Assembly (NCBI GenBank): GCA_038202795.1
Contig: JBBREQ010000004.1
Span: 1-46,761, forward strand
Source of the DNA: PHET01 sp038202795
GTDB taxonomy: Bacteria > Actinomycetota > Coriobacteriia > Anaerosomatales > PHET01
Length of the DNA: 46,761 bases
Reading direction: 5' to 3'
In this document: positions 31,228 through 41,283 of the stretch, piece by piece
How positions within the stretch are numbered: position 1 is the first letter of the stretch
Layout of the letters: each line of letters starts with the position of its first letter
Translations under genes and position numbers: made by a program
Notes under the pieces: model-generated
Databases searched by the model: none
What the model was told of the DNA's origin: nothing
Seen by the model: the letters and a program-made list of their open reading frames with translations, nothing else

Positions 31228-32034
31228 GTGGAGGCATTAGAGAATCTCTCTCATGAGGTGGACCTCCTTCTCTACTCACTGGGCACACTCAACATCAACG
31301 GCAAGGTCTACGGGCCTACCGAGTTCGTACTGAGCAACTACATATTCTTCATGTGCGTGGCGATCGCCGTATTGTCTATCGTCATGTTCGTGGCCGTGAA
31401 GAACCTCAAGATGGTCCCGGACAGCAAGGTCTCCAACGCAGTCGAATCTCTCGCGCAGTTCGTCCGCGACGACATTGCGGCTGGAATGATTCCTCACGGC
31501 AGCAAGAAGCACTTCGGTTTCCTCGCCACACTGTTCTTCTTCATCTTGATCAGCAACCTCGTCGGCCTGATTCCTGGGTGCAAACCGGCTACCGGTACCA
31601 TGGGGATCACCGTCGCCCTGTCGACGACGGTCTTCATCTACTTCAACTACGTTGGAATCAAGAGCCAGGGCGCTTGGGGCTACTTCAAGAGCTTCTCGCC
31701 CAAAGGCTTGCCCCCTGGGGTCTCGCAGCTCGTGTGGGTCATCGAGGTCTTCTCGGCGTTCCTGCGCATCTTCACGCTCGCCGTACGACTCTTCGCCAAC
31801 ATGTACGCGGGCCATATCATCCTCGGAATCTTCGCGATTCTGACGGCGCTGTTCGTTGAGCCTTTCATCCAGGAGATGAGCGGGGGGGCGCTCGCAGGTG
31901 CGCTCCCGTCCATCGGATGGCTCTTCCTTATGATCGCGCTCTACATGCTTGAGTTCGTCGTGGCCTTCGTACAGGCCTACGTGTTCACGCTCCTCTCGGC
32001 GGTCTACATCGGTGCCGCTTCCGAGGCGCATTAA
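31228..32034 (+). CDS. atpB: ATP synthase Fo subunit a
   Basis: Stator channel subunit that passes ions to the c-ring. 268 residues, with the essential arginine R187 in LAVRLFANMYAGH and the C-terminal helix LEFVVAFVQAYVFTLLSAVYIG. GTG 31228 is preceded by ACGAGGAG 7 bases upstream. The usual Fo order a-c-b follows. Confidence 0.96.
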   Translation: MEALENLSHEVDLLLYSLGTLNINGKVYGPTEFVLSNYIFFMCVAIAVLSIVMFVAVKNLKMVPDSKVSNAVESLAQFVRDDIAAGMIPHGSKKHFGFLATLFFFILISNLVGLIPGCKPATGTMGITVALSTTVFIYFNYVGIKSQGAWGYFKSFSPKGLPPGVSQLVWVIEVFSAFLRIFTLAVRLFANMYAGHIILGIFAILTALFVEPFIQEMSGGALAGALPSIGWLFLMIALYMLEFVVAFVQAYVFTLLSAVYIGAASEAH

Positions 32035-32121
32035 GAGGGTACGTCCGCCGGGCAGACCTCGGCGTTCGATAGGTTGGCAGGGATCCCGGTACGGTCCGGG
32101 TCCGGTACACAAGGAGGAATC

Positions 32122-32337
32122 GTGAATTTCATCGGCTTTGGACTTCTGTACGGTCTCGCGGTCACCGCTCCCGCTCTCACCATCGGTATGGTGGGCGGCA
32201 AGGCTGCCGAGTCGACCGCCCGTCAGCCCGAGATGGCTGGCCGAATCTTCACCGTCTTCATCCTGTCTGCGGCGTTCGTTGAGGCTCTCGCACTGCTCGG
32301 CTTCGTCCTTGGCATTCTCGTCCAGGGCAAGCTCTAA
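32122..32337 (+). CDS. atpE: ATP synthase Fo subunit c
   Basis: Rotor-ring proteolipid, 71 residues, two helices joined by the ARQPE loop. The ion-binding carboxylate is E54 (FVEALALLG). The helix-1 position that is Gln in Na+-dependent rings is Ile21, and E54 is followed by Ala-Leu rather than Ser/Thr, so proton coupling is predicted. GTG 32122 with AGGAGG just before; an 87-base gap after atpB contains a repeated CCGGTAC and no other gene. The strong ribosome-binding site suits the high copy number of c. Confidence 0.95.
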   Translation: MNFIGFGLLYGLAVTAPALTIGMVGGKAAESTARQPEMAGRIFTVFILSAAFVEALALLGFVLGILVQGKL

Positions 32338-32377
32338 GGGCTCACCTCCCACACACCTTTAGGGAGGTACTTTCACC

Positions 32378-33001
32378 GTGAAAGCTTTCATCAAGAGCAT
32401 CACACTGTCGGGGTTCACTGCGGCGTTCTTCGCTGCTTCTACCGTTGCGGCCTATGCCTCAGAGGCAGAGGCGCCCGCTGAGGGTGGCGGAGGTGGCGGC
32501 GCTGATGCGCTTATCCCCAAGCTGGCGGAGTTCATCCCTGCGATGATCGCGTTCTTCGTCGTGTTTCTCGTGCTCAGCAAGTTCGCGTGGCCAGCGATCT
32601 CGGAGATGCTCGAGAGGCGCGCGGATACCATCCGCGAGTCGCTGGAGAGGGCGGAAGCCGCCAAGATCGAGGCGGAGCGTCTGCTGGCCGAGTACAAGCA
32701 GACGATGGCTGAGGCTCGCAAGGAGTCGGCCACGATTCTGGCCCAAGCGAAACAGGCTGCGGAGGCGACCAGGTTGGACGCTTCGACTAAGGCCCAGGCC
32801 GAGTACGATGCGTTGCTGGTGAAGGCACGCGAGGCCATCGTAGGCGAGAAGAACGCAGCCATCGCTGAGCTGCAGGCCTCTGTTGCCCGCATATCGGTAG
32901 CGGTTGCCGGTAAGCTCATCGGCTCAGAACTCTCGGCCGAAGATCATCTCAAGGTTGTCGAGAAGTATGTGAGCGAGGCAGGTAGTCTCAATGAGAACTA
33001 G
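32378..33001 (+). CDS. atpF: ATP synthase Fo subunit b, with N-terminal signal-like extension
   Basis: Peripheral stalk subunit. 207 residues, longer than the usual 155-170: residues 1-27 look like a signal peptide (positive start, hydrophobic core, AYA-SE cleavage site), followed by a Gly-rich linker (36-41), the normal membrane helix (about 47-70), and a long charged coiled coil (75-190). GTG 32378 is preceded by AGGGAGG about 10 bases upstream, supporting the long form. The end overlaps atpH by 11 bases. Confidence 0.94.
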   Translation: MKAFIKSITLSGFTAAFFAASTVAAYASEAEAPAEGGGGGGADALIPKLAEFIPAMIAFFVVFLVLSKFAWPAISEMLERRADTIRESLERAEAAKIEAERLLAEYKQTMAEARKESATILAQAKQAAEATRLDASTKAQAEYDALLVKAREAIVGEKNAAIAELQASVARISVAVAGKLIGSELSAEDHLKVVEKYVSEAGSLNEN

Positions 33002-33560
33002 CCGGGCGCTCGCGAAGCAGATCGTTGCGACCTATGCCGAGACGCTGTTCGAGGCTGCTCGTTCCGAGGATGCGGTCGACGTTGTGGGCATGCAGGTCGA
33101 GGACGCGCTGCGCACGATCAGAGGCCACGCGGAGCTACGCGACGCGCTTGTGGCCGAGCTTGCTCCCGCTGACGCTCGACGCAGCATCACGCACGAGGTC
33201 TTTGCTTCGATGCACCCGGTGCTCGTTACAACCCTTGGTGTGATGGCCGAGCGCGGCGACTTGTCTTTGCTCTCGAGTGTCTCGGAAGCCTATGGGCTCG
33301 TCGCTGAAGCCCGGCGCAACACAGTTGCCGTTGAAGTCACGACCGTTGTCGAACTCACGGATGCATTGCGTGACGCCATTAGAAAGAAGTTATCCGCCGA
33401 TCTTGGAAAGGATGTCGTGCTTCGAGAGAAGGTCGACCCTGCCATTATTGGTGGAGTTGTAATCAGCGCGGGAGGCCGTCGGCTCGATGCGAGCATCGCA
33501 TCTCAGCTCGAGGCTGCGCGCGTCACTCTCTCGACCGCACACACTGGAGGTGATGTGTAG
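32991..33560 (+). CDS. atpH: ATP synthase F1 subunit delta
   Basis: Connects the peripheral stalk to the alpha3-beta3 head. 189 residues; N-terminal helical bundle (QIVATYAETLFEAA) and the C-terminal pattern LREKVDPAIIGGVVISAGGRRLDASIASQL are standard for delta. ATG 32991 lies inside the end of atpF; atpA follows with no gap. Confidence 0.95.
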   Translation: MRTSRALAKQIVATYAETLFEAARSEDAVDVVGMQVEDALRTIRGHAELRDALVAELAPADARRSITHEVFASMHPVLVTTLGVMAERGDLSLLSSVSEAYGLVAEARRNTVAVEVTTVVELTDALRDAIRKKLSADLGKDVVLREKVDPAIIGGVVISAGGRRLDASIASQLEAARVTLSTAHTGGDV

Positions 33561-35129
<1,569 letters not shown>

Positions 35130-35135
35130 TCAGGT

Positions 35136-36032
35136 ATGGCGACGCTTCGAGACATCAAGAACCGGATCACGAGCGTCCAGTCGACGCGGCAGATCACTCG
35201 CACCATGGAGATGGTCTCCACCGCCAAGATTCGCAAAGCGCAGACGCGTATAGAGAACGCGCGCCCGTATGCTCTGGCGATCTCAGAGGTCTTAGGCAAT
35301 GTGGTCAAGAACGTGAGCGATGTCTCGCACCCTCTGCTGGAGGTTCGTGAAGAGCAGTCCCGTGTCGTGCTCATCGCCATCACATCGGATCGCGGTCTCG
35401 CGGGTGCCTTCAACAGCAACATCATTCGCATGACCGAACGCATGATGGCCGAGTTCGCCGAGCAAAGCACCGAGGTCGAGCTTGTGGCGGTGGGCAAGAA
35501 AGCCATCGGCTACTTCCGCTACCGGGGTATCGAGCCAGCCATGACTCTCGCCGGCATGTCGGACAAGCCGACCTACGAGGATGCTCGGCAGGTGGCGGTT
35601 CGCGTCATGGATCAGTACAAAGACGCATCGATCGATGCGGTACACGTGCTGTTCAACCGATTCAAGAATCTCGCTGAGCAGAAGCCCGAGGCTCATCAGC
35701 TGCTACCGATCGAGCACTCGATTCTCACCAAGGCCGAGGAGGACGTCGAGGCCAGCGGTCGCAATCTCGAGTACATCTTCGAACCGTCCAGTGAGTCGGT
35801 TCTCGCGAGCCTACTTCCGACGTACGTCGAGGCGCTCATCTACCGTTCGCTGCTCGAGTCCGCCGCATCCGAGCACGGAGCGCGCCGCACGGCAATGAAG
35901 TCGGCGACGGACAACGCGACAGACATGATCTCCACGCTGACGCGTAGCTACAACCGTGCGCGCCAGGCGGCGATCACCACAGAGATTGCAGAGATCGTTG
36001 GCGGCGCTGCTGCGCTGGAGGATCAGGCTTAG
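35136..36032 (+). CDS. atpG: ATP synthase F1 subunit gamma
   Basis: Central rotating shaft. 298 residues with the terminal coiled-coil segments: N-terminal LRDIKNRITSVQSTRQITRT and C-terminal RRTAMKSATDNATDMI...NRARQAAITTEI. ATG 35136 is 6 bases after atpA; the stop is 27 bases before the chosen atpD start. Confidence 0.97.
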   Translation: MATLRDIKNRITSVQSTRQITRTMEMVSTAKIRKAQTRIENARPYALAISEVLGNVVKNVSDVSHPLLEVREEQSRVVLIAITSDRGLAGAFNSNIIRMTERMMAEFAEQSTEVELVAVGKKAIGYFRYRGIEPAMTLAGMSDKPTYEDARQVAVRVMDQYKDASIDAVHVLFNRFKNLAEQKPEAHQLLPIEHSILTKAEEDVEASGRNLEYIFEPSSESVLASLLPTYVEALIYRSLLESAASEHGARRTAMKSATDNATDMISTLTRSYNRARQAAITTEIAEIVGGAAALEDQA

Positions 36033-36059
36033 TTGGCACACGCGAAAGAAGGACACGTT

Positions 36060-37463
36060 ATGAATGTTGGACGCATCATCCGCGTAGTGGGTCCGGTCAT
36101 CGACGCCGAGTTCTCGGCAGAGTCGATGCCCGCGATCTACAACGCGCTCACCGTGAAGGGGACCACCGAGCAGGGCGAGATCGACCTCGTGCTCGAGGTT
36201 GCCCAGCACCTCGAGGGCGGCGTTGTGCGCGCTGTCGCGATGGACTCCACCGACGGCATCACGCGAGGCATGGAGATCGTCGATACCGGCGCGTACATGC
36301 AGATGCCGGTGGGTCCTGAGACGCTCGGGCACATCTGGAGCGTCGTGGGCAAGTGCATCGACGGCGAGACCGTCGAGGTCAAGCAGACCTACCCGATTCA
36401 CCGCAAGCCGCCGGAGTACGAGGACCTCGAGCCCAAGACGGAGATCTTCGAGACCGGTATCAAGGTCGTAGACCTGCTCGAGCCCTACATCAAGGGCGGT
36501 AAGACCGGCCTCTTCGGCGGTGCGGGCGTGGGCAAGACGGTCATCATCATGGAGCTCATCAACAACCTCGCTCAGGCGCACGGCGGTACGTCCGTGTTCA
36601 CAGGGGTTGGCGAGCGCACCCGCGAGGGCACCGACCTGTGGATAGAGATGAAGGAATCGGGTGTTATCGAGAAGACCGTGCTCGTCTACGGGCAGATGAA
36701 CGAGCCTCCCGGGGCTCGTCTGCGCGTGGGTCTGGCCGGGCTGACCGCCGCCGAGTACTTCCGCGATCAGGGCCAGGATGTCCTCCTGTTCATCGACAAC
36801 ATCTTCCGCTTCACGCAGGCGGGTTCTGAGGTCTCCGCACTTCTCGGCCGCATGCCGTCAGCTGCGGGTTACCAGCCCACGCTGGCTACCGAGATGGGTG
36901 ACCTGCAGGAGCGCATCACCTCGACCAAGAACGGCTCGATCACGTCAGTCCAGGCAATCTATGTGCCCGCAGACGACCTGACCGACCCGGCGCCGGCCAC
37001 GGCGTTCTCTCACCTCGACGCCACCACGGTTCTCTCGCGCGGCATCGCCGAGATGGGCATCTACCCGGCGGTCGACCCGCTCGACTCCACGTCGCGCGCG
37101 CTCGACCCCGAGGTCGTGGGCGAAGAGCACTACCGCGTCGCCCGCGAGGTCCAGAGGATTCTGCAGCGTAACAAGGATCTCCAGGACATCATCGCGATTC
37201 TGGGTATGGACGAGCTTTCCGAGGAGGACAAGCTCTCTGTCAACCGCGCACGCAAGATGCAGCAGTTCCTTTCACAGCCGTTCTTCGTGGCCGAGCAGTT
37301 CACGGGCATGAAGGGCAAGTACGTCAAGCTGGCCGACACGATCAAGGGCTTCAATATGATCGCGAGCGGCGAGTGCGACGACGTCCCCGAGCAGGCGTTC
37401 CGGTATGTCGGCACCATCGAGGAGGCCCTCGAGAAGGCCGAGCAGATGGCCGCAACGGTCTAG
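36060..37463 (+). CDS. atpD: ATP synthase F1 subunit beta
   Basis: Catalytic subunit. 467 residues from ATG 36060, which has AAGAAGG 7 bases upstream and gives the usual MNVGRIIRVVGPVID start; an in-frame TTG at 36033 adds nine residues without family support. Walker A GGAGVGKT (153-160), GERTREG, and the beta signature PAVDPLDSTSR are present. Confidence 0.97.
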   Translation: MNVGRIIRVVGPVIDAEFSAESMPAIYNALTVKGTTEQGEIDLVLEVAQHLEGGVVRAVAMDSTDGITRGMEIVDTGAYMQMPVGPETLGHIWSVVGKCIDGETVEVKQTYPIHRKPPEYEDLEPKTEIFETGIKVVDLLEPYIKGGKTGLFGGAGVGKTVIIMELINNLAQAHGGTSVFTGVGERTREGTDLWIEMKESGVIEKTVLVYGQMNEPPGARLRVGLAGLTAAEYFRDQGQDVLLFIDNIFRFTQAGSEVSALLGRMPSAAGYQPTLATEMGDLQERITSTKNGSITSVQAIYVPADDLTDPAPATAFSHLDATTVLSRGIAEMGIYPAVDPLDSTSRALDPEVVGEEHYRVAREVQRILQRNKDLQDIIAILGMDELSEEDKLSVNRARKMQQFLSQPFFVAEQFTGMKGKYVKLADTIKGFNMIASGECDDVPEQAFRYVGTIEEALEKAEQMAATV

Positions 37464-37478
37464 GGAGAGGCGAAACTG

Positions 37479-37904
37479 ATGGCACGAACTCTCCTGTGTG
37501 AGATCGTCACACCCGAGCAGATCCTGTACACGAGTGAGGTTCGCATGGTAGTCGCGACCACGCTGAACGGAGAGGTAGGAATCCTGCCGCTTCACGCTCC
37601 GCTGGTCGCCCAGCTTGCGCCGGGCGAGGTGCGGCTGCAGTTTGGCGACGCTGCGAGCGAGTGGGAGTTCTTCTCTGTGTCAGGCGGATATCTGCAGGTT
37701 CATGAGGACAAGGTCATCGTGCTCGCTGATGACGCGGTCTCTGTGTCGAAGATCGACAAGCAGCGTGCTCAGGAGTCGATTGAACGCGTCAAGCAGCTGC
37801 TCGAGGAGCTGCCGGCGGACGCCGAGGACGAGCGGCAGGAGTGCCTGCGCGACCTGAACTGGTGCGAGCTGCAGATCAAGACCGCCGAGAAGCGCGGCGC
37901 GTAG
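37479..37904 (+). CDS. atpC: ATP synthase F1 subunit epsilon
   Basis: Joins gamma to the c-ring and can inhibit ATP hydrolysis. 141 residues: beta-sandwich domain (about 1-88, with GEVGILPLHAPLVAQL) and helical hairpin C-terminal domain. GGGAGAGG precedes ATG 37479. Last gene of the operon; a large stem-loop follows. Confidence 0.95.
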   Translation: MARTLLCEIVTPEQILYTSEVRMVVATTLNGEVGILPLHAPLVAQLAPGEVRLQFGDAASEWEFFSVSGGYLQVHEDKVIVLADDAVSVSKIDKQRAQESIERVKQLLEELPADAEDERQECLRDLNWCELQIKTAEKRGA

Positions 37905-37927
37905 CTTCAAAATTGATGGATGTGAAC

Positions 37928-37961
37928 GCAGGGCGGATCCGAGATCTCGGACCCGCCCTGC
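37928..37961 (+). terminator. Stem-loop at the end of the atp operon
   Basis: Two 17-base arms (37928-37944 and 37945-37961) pair at all but one position; the outer nine pairs are GCAGGGCGG with CCGCCCTGC. In practice the innermost GAGATCTC forms the loop. Located 23 bases after atpC. The 3' flank lacks a T-run, as for most stems in this window; a termination role is likely from position. Confidence 0.6.
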
Positions 37962-38044
37962 TGCATTGCGCGGACTCGAGCACGCGGTTGCGCCACGGGC
38001 AGGTCACGGAAGCGTTACGGCGGGCGACCAGCGGAGGTGCATGC

Positions 38045-38052
38045 GGTATTCT
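38045..38052 (+). promoter_or_regulatory. -10-like box immediately before murA (possible leaderless transcript)
   Basis: GGTATTCT ends only 7 bases before the murA ATG; if used, the transcript would begin at or beside the start codon. A GGAGG at 38033-38037 is too far (over 20 bases) to serve that ATG. Confidence 0.35.
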
Positions 38053-38059
38053 CGGCAGC

Positions 38060-39343
38060 ATGGAATCCATACTCGTTTGCGGAGGAAAGCGGCTGACCGG
38101 TGAGGTAACCGTGTCCGGCGCCAAGAACTCCGCCCTCAAACTCATGGCCGCCTCGCTCATGGCGCCTGGCGTTTCAGTACTTCATAACGTGCCGCGCATC
38201 GCAGATGTCGAGTTGATGGCTGCCGTGCTACGGGGGCTTGGCGCGCGCGTCGAGCGAGACGGCGATACGCTCAGCATTGATGCAACGACTCTCACGAGCC
38301 ACGAAGCGCCTTACGAGTTCGTTGCGCAGATGCGGGCGTCGACTGCCGTGCTCGGGCCGCTCATCTCGCGCTTGGGCGAGGCGGTGGTCGCGATGCCCGG
38401 CGGCTGCAACATCGGTTCTCGCAAGATCGACATGCATCTGAGGGGGCTTGAGGCGCTGGGCGTCGACATCTCATTCGGGCATGGCTCAATCGAAGCGTCG
38501 ATACCTGACGGGGGACTTGCGCCGGCTCAGGTCACACTGGACTTCCCCAGTGTGGGAGCTACCGAGAACCTGCTCATGGCCTCGGTCAAGGTGTTGGGCG
38601 AGACCGTCATAGCCAACGCCGCGCGCGAGCCCGAGATCGTCGATCTGGTCGACTACCTCAACGCAATGGGCGCGCGCATCACCGGCGGTGGAACTTCGAC
38701 CCTCACCATCGAGGGCGTTGAATCCCTCCATCCCGCAGAGCACCGCGTCGTTGGGGATCGCATCGAGGCCGGCACCTATTTGGTTGCCGGAGCGATCACG
38801 GGCGGACCGGTGACTGTGCGCGGTGTCGACCCGGCACATATTGAGATCGTCCTCACGAAACTGGAGGCCGTCGGATGTGGTGTCGAAGTCGACCCGGAGG
38901 GCATCACGGTGCACAGGGATGGCCCCGTACTCCCCGTCGACATACAGACTCTGCCGCATCCCGGCTTTCCCACGGACATGCAGGCGCAGTTCATGGCGAT
39001 GCTCTCGCTCGCACCCGGCGACTCGATAATCACCGAGAACGTCTTTGAGAACCGCTTCATGTTCGCCGATGAACTCATGCGAATGGGTGCGGACATCCGC
39101 ATAGAGGGTCACCACGCCCTGGTCAAAGGAGTCCCGGCGCTCTCGGGAGCTCCGGTTCGCAGCACGGATCTGCGGGGAGGTGCCGCGCTCGTGCTCGCCG
39201 CGCTGGCCGCTGAGGGGGAGACACGAATCAGCGACATCTTCCACATCGACCGTGGTTACGACGGCTTCTGCGACAAGTTGGCTGCTCTGGGTGCCGACAT
39301 CCGACGCGTTCGAACCGATACCCTCGCGACTCCAGCTGGCTGA
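38060..39343 (+). CDS. murA: UDP-N-acetylglucosamine 1-carboxyvinyltransferase
   Basis: First committed step of peptidoglycan synthesis: PEP + UDP-GlcNAc to enolpyruvyl-UDP-GlcNAc. 427 residues, inside-out alpha/beta barrel fold. N-terminal SGAKNSALKLMAASL; the active-site loop has Cys (C116, MPGGCNIGSR), so fosfomycin sensitivity would be expected, unlike mycobacterial enzymes with Asp. The open frame reaches back toward atpC, but ATG 38060 gives the normal start. It lies just after the atp operon, a placement shared with many Gram-positive genomes. Confidence 0.95.
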   Translation: MESILVCGGKRLTGEVTVSGAKNSALKLMAASLMAPGVSVLHNVPRIADVELMAAVLRGLGARVERDGDTLSIDATTLTSHEAPYEFVAQMRASTAVLGPLISRLGEAVVAMPGGCNIGSRKIDMHLRGLEALGVDISFGHGSIEASIPDGGLAPAQVTLDFPSVGATENLLMASVKVLGETVIANAAREPEIVDLVDYLNAMGARITGGGTSTLTIEGVESLHPAEHRVVGDRIEAGTYLVAGAITGGPVTVRGVDPAHIEIVLTKLEAVGCGVEVDPEGITVHRDGPVLPVDIQTLPHPGFPTDMQAQFMAMLSLAPGDSIITENVFENRFMFADELMRMGADIRIEGHHALVKGVPALSGAPVRSTDLRGGAALVLAALAAEGETRISDIFHIDRGYDGFCDKLAALGADIRRVRTDTLATPAG

Positions 39344-39379
39344 GGCGCGCGCCAATCCGACCGATCGAAAGGGACCGTC

Positions 39380-39802
39380 ATGCTCGACCGAGAAGCCATT
39401 GAGTCGATAATCCCGCACCGCTACCCGTTCCTGTTGGTTGATCGCATCGAGAGCTACGTCGCGGGAGAGAGTGCTGTGGGCTACCTGGACGTCCACAAGG
39501 ACATGTTCTGGGTCCCGGGTCACTTCCCTGAGTATGCGGTCATGCCCGGGGTCCTGGTGGTGGAGGCGCTTGCCCAGGTGGGCGCGGTGGCATTGCTTTC
39601 ACTCACCGAGAATCAGGGCAAACTGGCGTTTTTCGCCGGTATCGACAAAGTGCGCTTCAAGCGGCAGGTCGTGCCTGGTGATGTGATGCGGCTCGAGTGC
39701 CGCATCACGCGCTCGCGCGGGCCTATAGGCTGGGGCGAAGCTAGGGCCACCATTGGCGACGACCTTGTATGCGGCGGGGAACTGATGTTTGCGGTGAAGT
39801 AG
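39380..39802 (+). CDS. fabZ: 3-hydroxyacyl-[acyl-carrier-protein] dehydratase FabZ
   Basis: Dehydration step of type II fatty-acid elongation. 140 residues, hot-dog fold. The catalytic pair is H48 in PGHFPEYAVMPGVL and E62 in VVEALAQVGAV; IPHRYPFLLVDRI is the standard N-terminus. ATG 39380 has GAAAGGGA close upstream and lies 36 bases after murA. Confidence 0.96.
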   Translation: MLDREAIESIIPHRYPFLLVDRIESYVAGESAVGYLDVHKDMFWVPGHFPEYAVMPGVLVVEALAQVGAVALLSLTENQGKLAFFAGIDKVRFKRQVVPGDVMRLECRITRSRGPIGWGEARATIGDDLVCGGELMFAVK

Positions 39803-39854
39803 GTGTCTGTTCCGCCGGAGGTTGTTGACCTGCCCGGGCCGTGGCGTGGCGTAA

Positions 39855-39862
39855 GGTAGAAT
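39855..39862 (+). promoter_or_regulatory. Extended -10-like box upstream of the UDP-sugar dehydrogenase gene
   Basis: GGTAGAAT, 39 bases before the ATG at 39902. A TTGACC at 39825-39830 is 26 bases away, too far for a normal -35. Confidence 0.4.
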
Positions 39863-39901
39863 CTCACACTACTGCACCCTCTTATGGGGAGAGAACAGAT
39901 C

Positions 39902-41197
39902 ATGGGACTCGAGGAACGATTGGCCGCAGGCGACGCCGTGTTCGGCGTTGTCGGTCTGGGCTATGTAGGGCTGCCGTTGGTCATCGAGATGGCCGGTGCT
40001 GGCCACCACGTCATTGGTATAGAGATCAGCGAGTCCAAGGTATCTGAGCTGGGTTTGGGACGCAGTTACATCCCCGATGTGCCTTCCGCCACGCTCGCGA
40101 AGCTCGTGAGCGCCGGACTCATCGAGGCAACGACCGATTTCTCACGAGCACGGGAATGCGATGCGGTGGTGATCTGCGTACCCACGCCGCTCGACCGCAT
40201 GAAGGAGCCCAACGTCTCCTACATGGTTGCGGCAACCGAATCGATAGCTCCCCACATCACTCCTGGTACCCTCGTGACGCTCGAATCCACCACCTACCCC
40301 GGCACGACCGAGGAGGTAATCCAGCCCATCTTGGAGCGCGCGGGGCTCAAGGTTGGCGCCGACATCCACCTTGCCTTTTCTCCAGAGCGTGTCGATCCGG
40401 GAAACCCCGAATTCGCGACGCACAACACCCCCAAGGTTGTGGGCGGTGTGACCGAGCGTTGTACGGAAGTTGCGGTCGCCTTTTACGGTTCGTTTCTGGA
40501 GAGCATCGTCCCGGTCTCATCCACGCGGGTCGCCGAGATGAGTAAACTGCTCGAGAACATCTTCCGTTGCGTCAACATCGCGCTCGTCAACGAGCTGCTT
40601 GTGCTGTCCGAGCGAATGGGCATCGACATCTGGGAAGTCGTTGATGCGGCTAAGACCAAGCCGTTCGGGTTCATGCCGTTTTACCCCGGACCCGGACTGG
40701 GTGGGCACTGCATCCCCATCGACCCGTTCTACCTCTCATGGAAAGCGCGTGAGTACGACTTCCACACGGAGTTCATCGAACTCGCTGGAAAGGTGAACGA
40801 GAGCATGCCCTACCACGTGCTCGAGCGTATTTCCAAGGCGCTCAACTCGCGGCAGAAGGCGCTGTCCGGAAGTACGGTTCTCGTAATGGGCGTCGCCTAC
40901 AAGAGCGATATTGGCGACCTCCGAGAAAGTCCTGCGATCAAAGTGGTGAGCCTGCTCAGAGACAGGGGCGCCGCTGTGGTCTACCACGACCCCTATGTCG
41001 ATGAGTTCATTGTCGATGGCGTGCCCGTCGAGCGGGTCGAACTCAGTGAACAGGCATGCAGGGACTGCGACGTGACGGTGATCATCACGAGCCACTCGAA
41101 CGTCGACTACGAGATGGTGGTTTCCTCGGCTGAACTGATTCTTGACACCCGCAATGTGCTCAAGGCGCACGTTGCGGACCACATCATACGGTTGTGA
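39902..41197 (+). CDS. UDP-N-acetylglucosamine/mannosamine-type 6-dehydrogenase
   Basis: NAD-dependent four-electron oxidation of a UDP-hexosamine to the uronic acid, for surface polysaccharide. 431 residues. NAD loop GVVGLGYVGLP (15-25), ESTTYPGTTEEV, FSPERVDPG, and the catalytic C270 in GLGGHCIPIDPFYL, a form typical of WbpA/TviB/WecC-type enzymes rather than UDP-glucose dehydrogenase (GGSCFPKD). ATG 39902 has GGGGAGAG 8 bases upstream; ATG 39884 is in frame but lies before that site. Exact sugar not decidable. Confidence 0.9.
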   Translation: MGLEERLAAGDAVFGVVGLGYVGLPLVIEMAGAGHHVIGIEISESKVSELGLGRSYIPDVPSATLAKLVSAGLIEATTDFSRARECDAVVICVPTPLDRMKEPNVSYMVAATESIAPHITPGTLVTLESTTYPGTTEEVIQPILERAGLKVGADIHLAFSPERVDPGNPEFATHNTPKVVGGVTERCTEVAVAFYGSFLESIVPVSSTRVAEMSKLLENIFRCVNIALVNELLVLSERMGIDIWEVVDAAKTKPFGFMPFYPGPGLGGHCIPIDPFYLSWKAREYDFHTEFIELAGKVNESMPYHVLERISKALNSRQKALSGSTVLVMGVAYKSDIGDLRESPAIKVVSLLRDRGAAVVYHDPYVDEFIVDGVPVERVELSEQACRDCDVTVIITSHSNVDYEMVVSSAELILDTRNVLKAHVADHIIRL

Positions 41198-41283
41198 CGA
41201 TTGGGTGTGACTGATGTACGGGTACTCGCGGGGCACGTTTCCTGCTGAATCCCACCAGACGTCACCACCTGCTACGGAGGATC

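Noticed and set aside
32040..32121. A small gene between atpB and atpE
   Set aside because: The 87-base gap shows only a repeated CCGGTAC and the atpE ribosome-binding site; the frame extending upstream of atpE has no c-subunit similarity.
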